NCBI RefSeq assembly: GCF_003634755.1 | Contig: NZ_RBXA01000004.1 | Coordinates: 62,001 to 126,000, forward strand | Direction of reading: 5' to 3' | DNA length: 64,000 nt | DNA from: Flavobacterium limicola | GTDB taxonomy: Bacteria; Bacteroidota; Bacteroidia; Flavobacteriales; Flavobacteriaceae | In this document: piece after piece, positions 43,342-52,446 of the stretch | How the letters are laid out: each line of letters opens with the position of its first letter | How positions within the stretch are numbered: position 1 is the stretch's first letter | Made by a program: the position numbers and the translations under genes | Notes under the pieces: generated by a model | The model's database searches: none | The model's input: the letters and a program-made list of their open reading frames with translations, nothing else | What the model was told of the DNA's origin: nothing

Positions 43342-44976
43342 TTATTTCTCTATCTCCTTCATGCTGTCCATTTTCTTGTGCGCTAAGAAACCGGTAATAT
43401 CTTCAAAGTGTTCAACAACCCGTTTGTTTCCAAATTCGAAAACCTTGGTTGCCAATCCGTCTAAGAAATCCCTGTCGTGAGAAACCAGAATCAATGTTCC
43501 GTCAAAATCACGTAGCGCATCTTTTATAATATCTTTGGTTTTCATATCCAAGTGATTCGAAGGCTCATCCAAGATCAATAGATTCACTGGTTCCAACAAT
43601 AATTTTATCATTGCCAAACGCGTTTTCTCACCACCTGAAAGCACTTTTACTTTCTTGGTCACATCATCACCATGGAACATGAACGCACCTAATATATCTT
43701 TTATTTTTGTTCGAACATCTCCAACAGCAATATCATCGATAGTTTCAAAAATTGTCGCATTTTCATTTAATAACGACGCTTGATTTTGTGCAAAATAACC
43801 AATTTGTGCATTATGTCCAATTTCTAAACTACCTCCATCAATACCAATCTCTTTCATAATGGCTTTGATCATCGTAGATTTTCCTTCCCCATTTTTACCT
43901 ACGAAAGCGACTTTTTGACCGCGCTCGATAACAATGTTTGCATCTTTGAAAACCACGTGATCTCCGTATGACTTAGACAAATCTTTAACAATTACAGGAT
44001 ACTGACCCGAGCGTATTGCAGGAGGAAATTTTAATTTCAGTGCCGAAGTATCCACTTCGTCAACCTGAACAATAACCAGTTTCTCTAGCATCTTAACACG
44101 CGACTGAACCGCATCTGTTTTAGAAAAAGTTCCTTTGAAACGATCAATAAAAGTTCTGTTATCCGCAATCATACGTTGTTGTTCATCGTATGCTTTTTGT
44201 TGGTGTACGCGTCTATCTTTTCTTAACTCTAAATAATGAGAATATTTTGCTTTGTAATCATAGATTCTCCCCATCGTAACTTCGATGGTACGATTGGTAA
44301 TGTTATCTACAAAAGCTCTATCGTGCGAAATCACCACAACCGCTTTAGCTGAATTAATCAAGAAATCCTCTAACCATTGAATACTTTCAATATCCATGTG
44401 ATTGGTAGGCTCATCCAGCAAGATCAAATCTGGTTTTTTCAAAAGGATTTTAGCTAACTCAATTCGCATTCTCCAACCTCCTGAAAACTCAGTAGTTTGA
44501 CGGTTAAAATCTTCCCGAACAAAACCTAACCCAACTAAAATTTTCTCTACTTCAGCTTCATAATTCACTTCTTCTATAGCATAAAACTTCTCGCTTAAAT
44601 CAGAAACTCTTTCAATCAACTTCATGTAAGCATCACTCTCGTAATCCGTACGAATGGTCAATTGTTCATTGATTTCGTCAATTTCGGCTTTCATACCAAA
44701 GATTTCTCCAAAGGCTTTAGAAGCTTCTTCCATAACCGTTGCTCCGTCAGTGGCTAACAAATGCTGCGGCAAATAAGCCACTACCGCATCTTTTGGCGCC
44801 GAAATATTACCGGTTGAGGGTTTGCTTTGCCCAGCAATTATTTTTAGAAGCGTCGATTTTCCTGCTCCATTTTTACCCATAAGGGCAATTTTATCATTCT
44901 CATTTATGGCAAAGGAAACATCACTAAAAAGCGTCGTTCCACCAAATTGCACGGAAATATCGTTAACTGTAATCAT
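43342..44976 (-). CDS. ABC-F family ATPase (translation factor type)
   Basis: The 544-residue protein carries two ABC ATPase domains without membrane segments: Walker A GKNGAGKSTLLKII near residue 35 and GKNGEGKSTMIKAI near residue 350, signatures FSGGWRMRIELAKIL and LSGGEKTRLAMIKLL, and Walker B motifs LILLDEPTNHMD and LLILDEPSNHLD. The linker between them is the P-site tRNA-interacting motif region of ABC-F proteins such as EttA, Uup and YbiT. It acts on ribosomes; which subgroup it belongs to is not decided here. The promoter at 45034-45063 fits a single-gene unit. Confidence 0.92.
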   Translation of the reverse strand: MITVNDISVQFGGTTLFSDVSFAINENDKIALMGKNGAGKSTLLKIIAGQSKPSTGNISAPKDAVVAYLPQHLLATDGATVMEEASKAFGEIFGMKAEIDEINEQLTIRTDYESDAYMKLIERVSDLSEKFYAIEEVNYEAEVEKILVGLGFVREDFNRQTTEFSGGWRMRIELAKILLKKPDLILLDEPTNHMDIESIQWLEDFLINSAKAVVVISHDRAFVDNITNRTIEVTMGRIYDYKAKYSHYLELRKDRRVHQQKAYDEQQRMIADNRTFIDRFKGTFSKTDAVQSRVKMLEKLVIVQVDEVDTSALKLKFPPAIRSGQYPVIVKDLSKSYGDHVVFKDANIVIERGQKVAFVGKNGEGKSTMIKAIMKEIGIDGGSLEIGHNAQIGYFAQNQASLLNENATIFETIDDIAVGDVRTKIKDILGAFMFHGDDVTKKVKVLSGGEKTRLAMIKLLLEPVNLLILDEPSNHLDMKTKDIIKDALRDFDGTLILVSHDRDFLDGLATKVFEFGNKRVVEHFEDITGFLAHKKMDSMKEIEK

Positions 44977-45033
44977 TATTTTTATTTAAAGTTTAAAGTT
45001 GTAATTTTTCAATTCAACTTTTTTTTGAAGTTG

Positions 45034-45063
45034 CAAAGATAGATTAAATACAGAATTGGACAA
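45034..45063 (-). promoter_or_regulatory. ABC-F gene promoter
   Basis: On the minus strand TTG (45063-45061), a 19-base spacer and tatctttg (45041-45034) match the flavobacterial consensus, leaving a leader of about 50 bases. Confidence 0.5.
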
Positions 45064-45106
45064 TTTGCAAATTGGAAGTTTTTTAGCAATCTATAAAAAC
45101 TAAAAA

Positions 45107-45162
45107 TGTCATTTCGACAAAGGAGAAATCCCAAGTCAGATTTCTCCTTTGTCGAAATGACA
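45107..45162. repeat. Long perfect inverted repeat
   Basis: Two 24-base arms (45107-45130 and 45139-45162) are exact inverted copies around an 8-base spacer. The arm core is gtcatttcgacaaaggagaa. It lies between the ABC-F promoter and the GlmU-like stop. There is no T-run, and very similar sequences recur in flavobacterial genomes, to my recollection, so it is probably a dispersed repeat. Confidence 0.75.
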
Positions 45163-45198
45163 AATGATTTAAATTATTCAGAAATTAATTTAAAACTA

Positions 45199-46374
45199 CT
45201 ATTCCTTTCTCCATTTTTTTGATTCCTCAAAAACATGTTCTAAAATCGCTGCTTCTCTTTCGTCAAAGTCAACGTTTCTGCGAGACATGACTAATCGAGC
45301 CGTTTCAAATGCTTTTTTAGTTATATAAGTAGTAAAACCCGAAGCACCGCCCCAAGAAAAACTTGGCACAAAATTGCGAGGAAATCCGCTGCCAAAAATA
45401 TTAGCGCTTACGCCTACTACCGTTCCGGTATTAAACATGGTATTAATTCCGCATTTGCTGTGGTCTCCCATCATCAATCCACAAAACTGAAGTCCTGTTT
45501 TAGCAAAACCTTCCGTTTCGTAACTCCACAATTTCACTTCTTCGTAATTATTTTTCAAATTCGAGTTGTTACTGTCGGCACCAATATTACACCATTCACC
45601 AAGAACAGAATTACCTAAAAACCCATCATGTCCCTTATTAGAATAGCCAAACAATACCGAATTATTTACTTCGCCACCTACTCTGGAATGAGGCCCAACA
45701 GTTGTTGCTCCGTAAATTTTTGCCGCCATTTTGACAACCGCATGGTCGCACAAGGCAAAAGGGCCTCTAATCACAGAACCTTCCATGATCTCAGAATCTT
45801 TACCTATATATATAGGACCAGATGAAGCATTCAAAGTAACAAATTCTAATTTGGCTCCTTCTTCAATAAATATATTTTCGGGAGCGATAACGTTGACACT
45901 TTTTGGAATTGGCTGTGATTTCCGGTCTTCAGTCAAATATTCAAAATCCTCTCGTATTGCCGAATCATTTTTGGAAAAAATATCCCAAGTATTTTCCACT
46001 GTTAAACAGTCTTCGCTATACTCTAATATCTCATACGAATCAAAATCTACTTCTTCCTGCTCATCATTGGTATAAAAAGCAATTACTTCATCACCTTTGA
46101 AAATAGCCTGGTTTGGCTCCAAATTACTCACCATTTCCACCAAAACGTCATTAGGAAGAAAGGAAGCATTGATCATCACATTTTCTTCCAGTTCTACCAT
46201 TGGAAATTTTTCGGAGAGATATTCCTCTGTCAATGTAGTTGTGGTAGAACCCAAACGCATTTCCCATTTTTGACGAATCGTCATGATTCCAATAAGAATA
46301 TCCGCAACAGGACGTGTGAAAGTAAAAGGCAATAAGGCGTTCCGAGCGGGACCGTCAAAAAGTATGTAATTCAT
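45199..46374 (-). CDS. GlmU-like putative sugar nucleotidyltransferase with left-handed beta-helix
   Basis: The 391-residue protein has an N-terminal region reminiscent of nucleotidyltransferases (NYILFDGPARNALLPFTFTRPVADI) and a C-terminal hexapeptide-repeat beta-helix (about 165-355; GPIYIGKDSEIMEGSVIRGPFALCDHAVVK, ATTVGPHSRVGGEV, NSVLGEWCNIGADSNNSNL). It is shorter than GlmU (about 450 residues) and lacks the full pyrophosphorylase signature, so UDP-GlcNAc synthesis is not certain. Bacteroidetes carry this as a conserved gene beside rpmE2, as here. Confidence 0.8.
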   Translation of the reverse strand: MNYILFDGPARNALLPFTFTRPVADILIGIMTIRQKWEMRLGSTTTTLTEEYLSEKFPMVELEENVMINASFLPNDVLVEMVSNLEPNQAIFKGDEVIAFYTNDEQEEVDFDSYEILEYSEDCLTVENTWDIFSKNDSAIREDFEYLTEDRKSQPIPKSVNVIAPENIFIEEGAKLEFVTLNASSGPIYIGKDSEIMEGSVIRGPFALCDHAVVKMAAKIYGATTVGPHSRVGGEVNNSVLFGYSNKGHDGFLGNSVLGEWCNIGADSNNSNLKNNYEEVKLWSYETEGFAKTGLQFCGLMMGDHSKCGINTMFNTGTVVGVSANIFGSGFPRNFVPSFSWGGASGFTTYITKKAFETARLVMSRRNVDFDEREAAILEHVFEESKKWRKE

Positions 46375-46385
46375 TTATAAAGTTT

Positions 46386-46416
46386 CAAAGTTAGCAATCC
46401 CGAAGTTTCAGGACAA
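46386..46416 (-). promoter_or_regulatory. Possible promoter of the GlmU-like gene
   Basis: On the minus strand TTG (46416-46414), a 20-base spacer and taactttg (46393-46386) fit the consensus and lie just before the ATG at 46374. Confidence 0.35.
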
Positions 46417-46447
46417 AGTTACAAAGTTTTCAAATAGATAAAAATAA

Positions 46448-46472
46448 AAAAGCCTCCCGAATGGAAGGCTTT
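46448..46472 (-). terminator. Rho-independent terminator after rpmE2
   Basis: The stem aaagcct/aggcttt with an A-run on the low-coordinate side lies 25 bases past the rpmE2 stop in the minus direction. Confidence 0.7.
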
Positions 46473-46496
46473 GATGTATTTAAAAACAAGTTAAAA

Positions 46497-46748
46497 TTAT
46501 TTAACGTGTTTAGCGTATTTAGTTTTGAATTTATCGATACGTCCTGCAGTATCAATAAGTTTAGATTTACCTGTGTAAAAAGGGTGAGAAGTTCTAGAGA
46601 TCTCCATCTTCACAACTGGGTATTCAACACCGTCAACTGTTACTGTTTCTCTTGTATCTGCTGTAGATTTAGTGATAAAAACTTCGTCATTTGACATGTC
46701 TTTAAATGCAACTAATCTGTAATTTTCTGGGTGAATTCCTTTTTTCAT
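46497..46748 (-). CDS. rpmE2: 50S ribosomal protein L31 type B
   Basis: The 83-residue protein matches type B L31: [20 protein letters not shown] at the start, and [21 protein letters not shown] and [12 protein letters not shown] at the end. It lacks the CxxC zinc pair of type A L31, so it is the zinc-independent form often used when zinc is scarce. In this group of bacteria it is usually the normal L31. It has its own promoter (46860-46888) and terminator. Confidence 0.96.
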   Translation of the reverse strand: MKKGIHPENYRLVAFKDMSNDEVFITKSTADTRETVTVDGVEYPVVKMEISRTSHPFYTGKSKLIDTAGRIDKFKTKYAKHVK

Positions 46749-46859
46749 CTTGTTAATCTTTTTTATTTGTTAATTATAACTTGTCTTGAAGCTTTTCCTC
46801 TAACAGAAAAGGTATAAACTCCTTATAACTTTTTGTTTTACATTATTATTTTGAGTTTG

Positions 46860-46888
46860 CAAATTTACAATTTTTTTCCAATAATCAA
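46860..46888 (-). promoter_or_regulatory. rpmE2 promoter
   Basis: On the minus strand TTG (46888-46886), an 18-base spacer and taaatttg (46867-46860) match the flavobacterial consensus. The leader to the ATG at 46748 would be about 105 bases, long enough for autoregulation by L31, which is speculation. Confidence 0.55.
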
Positions 46889-46956
46889 ATCTTTGCCTGA
46901 CTTTTTTTATATAATCGTAAAAAACGATTTTTAGCTCCGAATATATTGGGAATTGT

Positions 46957-46964
46957 TATATTTG
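46957..46964 (+). promoter_or_regulatory. -7 promoter box of the DUF4199 gene
   Basis: tatatttg matches TAnnTTTG and lies 25 bases before the ATG at 46990. No TTG at a suitable distance was found. Confidence 0.35.
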
Positions 46965-46989
46965 TGGATTAATTTTAAAACCACCTAAA

Positions 46990-47520
46990 ATGATCAACGA
47001 AATTGTCAAAAAAAACGGAATAACTTTTGGAGTTATAATAGGAATAGTTTCTGCATTAATCACAGCAACAATATACGCTGTTGATCTTAATTTGTTTACT
47101 TCTTGGTGGATTGGTGTACTGAGTATTTTGACGTATTTAATTTTAGGTATAGTCCTACTTGTTAAGACAAAAAAAGAGTTAAATGGTGTTTTTTCTTTCA
47201 AAAATGCATTTACTACTTACTTCATTGCAACAGTAATAGGAATATTAATTTCAGTTTTGTTCAATATTTTACTCTTCAATGTCATTGATCCTTCGGCAAA
47301 AGAAACCGTGAATGAATTAATCATTAAGTATACAATGAACATGATGCAAAAGTTAGGAGCACCTGCTTCTTCCATCAATGAAGCTATAGCAAAAATGAAG
47401 GAAAATGATCCTTACTCACCTATTGAATTATTAAAAGGCTCCGTTTTTACAATCCTTTTTAGTTCTCTTTTCGGATTAATTTTGGCAGCATTCTTTAAAA
47501 GTAAATCTACACAAGAATAA
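46990..47520 (+). CDS. DUF4199 membrane protein
   Basis: The 176-residue protein has four hydrophobic segments (about residues 10-30, 36-56, 73-95 and 148-170) with GVIIGIVSALITATIYAVD, SWWIGVLSILTYLILGIVLL and FKNAFTTYFIATVIG, the pattern of DUF4199, a family almost confined to Bacteroidetes and of unknown function. It is followed after 6 bases by a family 2 glycosyltransferase gene, a pairing that I associate with this phylum. A lipid-linked or cell-envelope function is possible. Confidence 0.85.
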   Translation: MINEIVKKNGITFGVIIGIVSALITATIYAVDLNLFTSWWIGVLSILTYLILGIVLLVKTKKELNGVFSFKNAFTTYFIATVIGILISVLFNILLFNVIDPSAKETVNELIIKYTMNMMQKLGAPASSINEAIAKMKENDPYSPIELLKGSVFTILFSSLFGLILAAFFKSKSTQE

Positions 47521-47526
47521 AAATTA

Positions 47527-48486
47527 ATGAATTTATCTGTACTCATACCGCTTCTTAATGAAGAGGAATCGCTTAATGAACTTTACAATTGGATCATCAA
47601 AGTGATGCAATCTCATAATTATACGTACGAAATCATTTTTTTAGATGATGGAAGTACCGATAATTCATGGTCTATTATAGAAGGATTTGCCCAAGAAAAC
47701 CCTCATGTAAAAGGCGTTCGTTTCATGAAAAATTTCGGAAAATCACAAGCATTGCATGCTGGTTTTGCAAAAGCGCAAGGTGATGTCATCATTACTATGG
47801 ATGCTGACTTGCAAGACAGCCCAGAGGAAATTCCGGGATTGTACGACATGATTACCAATGGGAAATATGATTTAGTTTCCGGATGGAAAAAGAAACGCTA
47901 CGATTCCGTAGTGGCTAAAAACCTGCCTTCTAAATTATTCAATTGGGCTGCCAGAAAAACATCGGGAGTGGAATTGAATGATTTCAATTGCGGATTGAAA
48001 GCCTACAAAAATATTGTGGTAAAAAATATTGAAGTTTCGGGTGAAATGCACCGATACATTCCGGTTTTGGCAAAAAATGCCGGTTTTGGAAAAATTGGTG
48101 AAAAAGTAGTACAGCATCAAGCCAGAAAATATGGTGAGACCAAGTTTGGTATGGAACGTTTCATAAATGGTTTCTTGGATTTAATTACCATTTGGTTTCT
48201 TTCCCGTTTTGGGAAAAGACCAATGCATTTATTTGGTGCTATGGGATCGTTAATGTTTATTATTGGGTTTATGCTTGCCGGATATATTGGTATTTCAAAA
48301 CTGTACCACATGTATAATGACATGCGCTATAGTCTGGTAACAAATAACCCTTGGTTTTACATCGCACTGACCACAATGGTTTTGGGAACACAATTATTTT
48401 TGGCTGGATTTCTTGGCGAAATAATTTTGCGAACAAAAAACAACGAAGAGCGCTATAAAGTGTCAAGCGAGGTTAATTTTCTATAG
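47527..48486 (+). CDS. Family 2 glycosyltransferase (DPM/GtrB-like)
   Basis: The 319-residue protein has the GT2 fold with LSVLIPLLNEEESLNELYNWI at the start, the DDGSTD motif, VIITMDADLQDSPEEIPG holding the DxD metal site, and a C-terminal pair of membrane helices (about 235-260 and 275-300). This is the plan of polyprenyl-phosphate sugar transferases such as GtrB and dolichyl-phosphate mannose synthases, which load a lipid carrier at the inner membrane. The sugar is unknown. It is in an operon with DUF4199. Confidence 0.9.
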   Translation: MNLSVLIPLLNEEESLNELYNWIIKVMQSHNYTYEIIFLDDGSTDNSWSIIEGFAQENPHVKGVRFMKNFGKSQALHAGFAKAQGDVIITMDADLQDSPEEIPGLYDMITNGKYDLVSGWKKKRYDSVVAKNLPSKLFNWAARKTSGVELNDFNCGLKAYKNIVVKNIEVSGEMHRYIPVLAKNAGFGKIGEKVVQHQARKYGETKFGMERFINGFLDLITIWFLSRFGKRPMHLFGAMGSLMFIIGFMLAGYIGISKLYHMYNDMRYSLVTNNPWFYIALTTMVLGTQLFLAGFLGEIILRTKNNEERYKVSSEVNFL

Positions 48487-48533
48487 TTTCAACTAAGACT
48501 AAATGAAAAATAATAGTTCTCGTTTGCACAATA

Positions 48534-48642
48534 CCTAGCCCTGATAATAGCGGCATCCTTTTTCTTTTTTTCTTTAAAAAAAGAAAAAGATATAGCGAAT
48601 AGCAAGACACGAGCGTAGCGAAATGACGAAGTAAATAGCTCC
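48534..48642 (-). repeat. Structured intergenic element, copy 2
   Basis: A perfect 14-base stem of pyrimidine/purine tracts (48558-48571 with 48576-48589, loop cttt) is flanked by motifs which on the minus strand read GCTATTCG before and CTATTATC after the hairpin. The copy at 23.3 kb has GCTATCCG and CTATTATC at matching places around a different hairpin. It lies between two plus-strand genes. A 62-residue frame inside it is an artefact. Confidence 0.6.
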
Positions 48643-48702
48643 TAAAAAACAAAAACAACATTACTTAAATTTTAAAAAAATTAAAAGTAAAAACAGACAT
48701 AA

Positions 48703-50430
48703 ATGGATATCAAACAAAACATTTTGGATGCGGTAAACGTATGGCTTACCCCAACATTTGACCCAGCAACTCAGGAAGCTATTAAAGAATTGATGACTAC
48801 ATCACCGAAAGAACTGGAAGAGAGTTTTTATAAAAATCTTGAATTTGGAACAGGTGGAATGCGCGGTGTTATGGGTGTAGGAAACAATCGCATCAATAAA
48901 TATACGCTTGGGAAAAGTACGCAAGGACTATCAGATTACATGCGTACTGCATTTCCTAATCAGCCTTTGAAAGCAGTTATTGCTTACGATTGTCGTCATA
49001 ATAGCGATACATTGGCCAAATTAGTTGCAGATGTTTTCTCTGCCAATGGAGTTGAAGTGTATTTGTTTTCGGATATGAGACCTACTCCAGAATTATCATT
49101 TGCGGTAAAACATTTAGGCTGTCAGTGTGGTATTGTTCTTACTGCATCACACAATCCGCCAGAATATAATGGATACAAAGTGTATTGGGAAGATGGCGGA
49201 CAAATTGTACCTCCAGAAGACGAGGGGATTATCAATGTTATCGAGAATTTGAATTACAACCAAATCAAGTTCACTGCAAACGAAGACTTGATACATTATA
49301 TTGATACGGAAGTTGATAAAGCTTTTATCAAATCGACTATCGAAAATGCGAGTTTTGGAACTTCGGCTGAAGCCAAAGAAAATCTAAATATTGTTTTCAC
49401 CTCTTTGCACGGAACATCTATAAAATTAGTTCCTGATACCTTATCACAAGCGGGTTATCCTAATGTGAATATTGTTGAAGAACAAAGGGTACCAAATGGT
49501 GATTTCCCAACCGTAAAATCTCCAAATCCGGAAGAACCGGAAGCATTGACGATGGCCTTGGCATTAGCTGATAAAACCAATTCAGATATTGTGATTGGAA
49601 CAGATCCTGATTGTGACCGTTTAGGTGTTGCTGTTCGAAATAACGAAGGGCAAATGATTTTGCTCAACGGAAATCAAACTATGATTTTGATGACTGCTTT
49701 TTTATTGGAACAATGGAAACAAGCAGGAAAGATCAATGGCAAGCAATTTGTAGGTTCTACAATCGTTTCGACTCCTATGATGATGGAATTAGCCACAAAT
49801 TATAATGTAGAATGCAAAATTGGTTTGACAGGTTTCAAATGGATTGCCAAGATGATAAAGGATTTTCCTGAGTTGAAATTCATTGGCGGCGGTGAAGAAA
49901 GTTTTGGATACATGGTGGGTGATGCGGTTCGTGATAAAGATGCTGTTGCGGCTACTTTATTAATTTGCGAAATTGCGGCTCAAGCCAAAGCCAAAGGAAG
50001 TACCGTTTACAAAGAATTACTTAATTTATACATTGACAACGGATTCTACAAAGAACATTTAGTTTCACTGACTAAAAAAGGAATGGATGGTTTACAGGAA
50101 ATTAATCAGATGATGATTGACATGAGAGAAAATCCATTGAAAGAAATCAACGGTCAAAGAGTCATTATGGTCGAGGACTACCAATCTTCCATAGCTAAAA
50201 ACCTTTTGGACGGATCTGAGTCTACTATGACGATTCCTAAATCGAACGTATTGATTTATTACACCGAAGACGGTTCTAAAATTTGCGCCAGACCAAGCGG
50301 AACAGAACCAAAAATAAAATTCTACATCAGTGTAAATGCTGAATTGTATTCAGTAGAAGATTTTAAAGAAGTAGAAAGTGCTTTAAATAATAAGATCCAA
50401 AATATTATTGCATCAATGCAATTGAATTAA
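48703..50430 (+). CDS. Phosphoglucomutase/phosphomannomutase-family phosphohexomutase
   Basis: The 575-residue enzyme interconverts hexose 1- and 6-phosphates. The catalytic Ser is Ser148 in [18 protein letters not shown], the Mg loop is [14 protein letters not shown], the sugar loop is [13 protein letters not shown] and the phosphate-binding loop is [14 protein letters not shown]. At 575 residues it fits the PgcA/PGM2-like group. Glucose 1-phosphate or mannose 1-phosphate feeds glycan and nucleotide-sugar synthesis. The ABC exporter gene follows 79 bases later with a hairpin between. Confidence 0.93.
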   Translation: MDIKQNILDAVNVWLTPTFDPATQEAIKELMTTSPKELEESFYKNLEFGTGGMRGVMGVGNNRINKYTLGKSTQGLSDYMRTAFPNQPLKAVIAYDCRHNSDTLAKLVADVFSANGVEVYLFSDMRPTPELSFAVKHLGCQCGIVLTASHNPPEYNGYKVYWEDGGQIVPPEDEGIINVIENLNYNQIKFTANEDLIHYIDTEVDKAFIKSTIENASFGTSAEAKENLNIVFTSLHGTSIKLVPDTLSQAGYPNVNIVEEQRVPNGDFPTVKSPNPEEPEALTMALALADKTNSDIVIGTDPDCDRLGVAVRNNEGQMILLNGNQTMILMTAFLLEQWKQAGKINGKQFVGSTIVSTPMMMELATNYNVECKIGLTGFKWIAKMIKDFPELKFIGGGEESFGYMVGDAVRDKDAVAATLLICEIAAQAKAKGSTVYKELLNLYIDNGFYKEHLVSLTKKGMDGLQEINQMMIDMRENPLKEINGQRVIMVEDYQSSIAKNLLDGSESTMTIPKSNVLIYYTEDGSKICARPSGTEPKIKFYISVNAELYSVEDFKEVESALNNKIQNIIASMQLN

Positions 50431-50456
50431 TTAAAAACAAAATTGATTTTTCAGAC

Positions 50457-50487
50457 AGACCTGATAAGTGGAAAATTTATCGGGTCT
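50457..50487 (+). other. Hairpin in front of the ABC exporter gene
   Basis: agacctgataa (50457-50467) pairs with ttatcgggtct (50477-50487) over 11 positions including one G-U pair, with a 9-base loop. No T-run follows, and the ATG is 22 bases later, so it may be an mRNA leader structure instead of a terminator. Confidence 0.45.
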
Positions 50488-50509
50488 TGATGACAAAAAA
50501 ACAACTTAA

Positions 50510-52360
50510 ATGGATTCAAATTTCAAAAAAATTATTCCTTTCACAATTCCATATCGTTCTCATGTGATTTGGAATGTCATATTCAATATTTTTTACGCAC
50601 TGTTTAGCACCTTGTCGTTTATTGCATTAATCCCAATGATGGATGTACTTTTTGGTACTAGTGAAAAAATCAATAAAAAACCTGTTTTAGAGTCTATTTT
50701 TGACATCATCAAATTTTCTAAAGAATACTTATATTACAACATCACACTTCTGACAGAAAAGAATGGTCCTGAATTCGCCTTACTGTTAGTTATAGCCATA
50801 GTAAGCATCACTTTCCTATTTAAAAATCTATTTAATTACTTAGCATCTAATCATTTGATGCATCTTAAAAATGGCGTATTGAAGGATTTAAGAAATTCGA
50901 TGTATCACAAAATCATTAACTTACCTGTTTCCTACTATTCTGAAAAAAGAAAAGGTGATATTATGGCTAGAATGTTAGGCGATGTAAATGAGGTTCAAAA
51001 TTCTTTTTTTTCTATCTTAGAATTAATTGTTAAGGAGCCAATGACCATCGTATTCACGCTTGTTGGTATGATTGCAATAAGTTTCAAATTAACTTTGTTT
51101 GTCTTTATTTTCATTCCTCTTTCAGGACTATTAATATCAAAGATTGGTAAATCCCTGCGCAGCAAATCCGAAAAAATTCAATATGAAAACGGCTATTTAA
51201 TTTCGATTGTAGAAGAATCGTTATCCGGACTAAAAGTTGTTAAAAGTTACAATGCCGAATCAAATTTTAAACAAAAATTTAATGATTCAGTTACCCGAGT
51301 TTTAAAACTGTCCAACAGTATAGGAAAAAAAAACAACTTAGCTACACCTTTGAGTGAGTTCTTAGGGATCATTACTATTTGTGTATTGCTTTGGTTTGGT
51401 GGAAGAATGGTACTTGTAGACACATTACCTGATGGAAAAGCATTACTTGATGGAGCAAAATTCCTAGCCTACATGGGTCTAGCGTACAACATCTTAACTC
51501 CTGCCAAATCCATTTCTAAAGCCTCTTATTCGGTAAAAAATGGACTAGCAGCAGCCCAACGTGTTTTTGAAGTTTTAGAAGTAAAAAATGAGATTACAGA
51601 TAGCGAAAATGCAATTAAAAAATTAACCTTTGAAGACAGTATAACAATAAAGAATATTAATTTCAGATACGAAGACGAGAACGTTTTAAAAGACTTTTCA
51701 CTTGAAGTTAAAAAAGGTCAAACAGTCGCTCTTGTAGGGCAATCCGGTAGTGGAAAAAGTACCATTGCCAATTTATTGACTCGTTTTTATGATGTAAATG
51801 AAGGCACAATTGCTATCGATGGAATTGACATCAAAGACATGAACCTGCACTCTCTTCGCAATTTGATAGGATTAGTGACTCAAGACAGTATTTTATTTAA
51901 TGATACTATTAAAGCTAATATTTCTCTTGGAAAAATAGACGCAACTGATGAAGAAATTGTTGCAGCATTGAAAATTGCCAATGCCTATGAATTTGTAAAA
52001 GACTTGCCATTAGGAATTCATACTAATATTGGCGATAGCGGAAACAAACTTTCCGGTGGACAAAAACAACGTTTATCGATTGCCAGAGCTGTTTTGAAAA
52101 ATCCTCCAATTATGATTTTGGATGAAGCCACTTCAGCATTGGATACGGAAAGTGAAAAATTCGTTCAAGTAGCTTTAGAGAACATGATGCAAAACAGAAC
52201 ATCGATTGTGATTGCGCACCGTCTTTCCACCATTCAAAAAGCAGATTTAATTGTGGTGATGCAAAAAGGAAAAATAGTCGAGCAAGGAAAACATGAAGAA
52301 CTTATTGCAATGAATGGCACGTATAACAAATTAGTGACCATGCAATCTTTAGAATCATAA
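50510..52360 (+). CDS. ABC exporter, MsbA-like fused permease and ATPase
   Basis: The 616-residue half-transporter has six membrane segments in residues 1-330 and an ATPase domain with Walker A GQSGSGKSTIANLL near residue 410, signature LSGGQKQRLSIARA and Walker B PPIMILDEATSALD. It acts as a homodimer to flip or export lipids or drugs across the inner membrane. MsbA is the lipid A-core flippase of Gram-negative bacteria, and this could be it or a paralogue; the sequence alone does not decide. Confidence 0.9.
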   Translation: MDSNFKKIIPFTIPYRSHVIWNVIFNIFYALFSTLSFIALIPMMDVLFGTSEKINKKPVLESIFDIIKFSKEYLYYNITLLTEKNGPEFALLLVIAIVSITFLFKNLFNYLASNHLMHLKNGVLKDLRNSMYHKIINLPVSYYSEKRKGDIMARMLGDVNEVQNSFFSILELIVKEPMTIVFTLVGMIAISFKLTLFVFIFIPLSGLLISKIGKSLRSKSEKIQYENGYLISIVEESLSGLKVVKSYNAESNFKQKFNDSVTRVLKLSNSIGKKNNLATPLSEFLGIITICVLLWFGGRMVLVDTLPDGKALLDGAKFLAYMGLAYNILTPAKSISKASYSVKNGLAAAQRVFEVLEVKNEITDSENAIKKLTFEDSITIKNINFRYEDENVLKDFSLEVKKGQTVALVGQSGSGKSTIANLLTRFYDVNEGTIAIDGIDIKDMNLHSLRNLIGLVTQDSILFNDTIKANISLGKIDATDEEIVAALKIANAYEFVKDLPLGIHTNIGDSGNKLSGGQKQRLSIARAVLKNPPIMILDEATSALDTESEKFVQVALENMMQNRTSIVIAHRLSTIQKADLIVVMQKGKIVEQGKHEELIAMNGTYNKLVTMQSLES

Positions 52361-52446
52361 TTTACGATTGTATGTTTTTGATTTAAGATATTTCTTCAAG
52401 TGTAAATCTTTGAATAATTTTATTTTTAATTTTTTAAATCTAAAAA

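Noticed and set aside
46990..48486. Capsule or O-antigen cluster around the glycosyltransferase
   Set aside because: Only one glycosyltransferase is present; neighbours are DUF4199 and a general phosphohexomutase, so no cluster can be claimed.
48473..48661. 62-codon minus-strand frame rich in Leu, Phe and Lys
   Set aside because: It is a translation of the structured element with its purine/pyrimidine hairpin; there is no start context or family.
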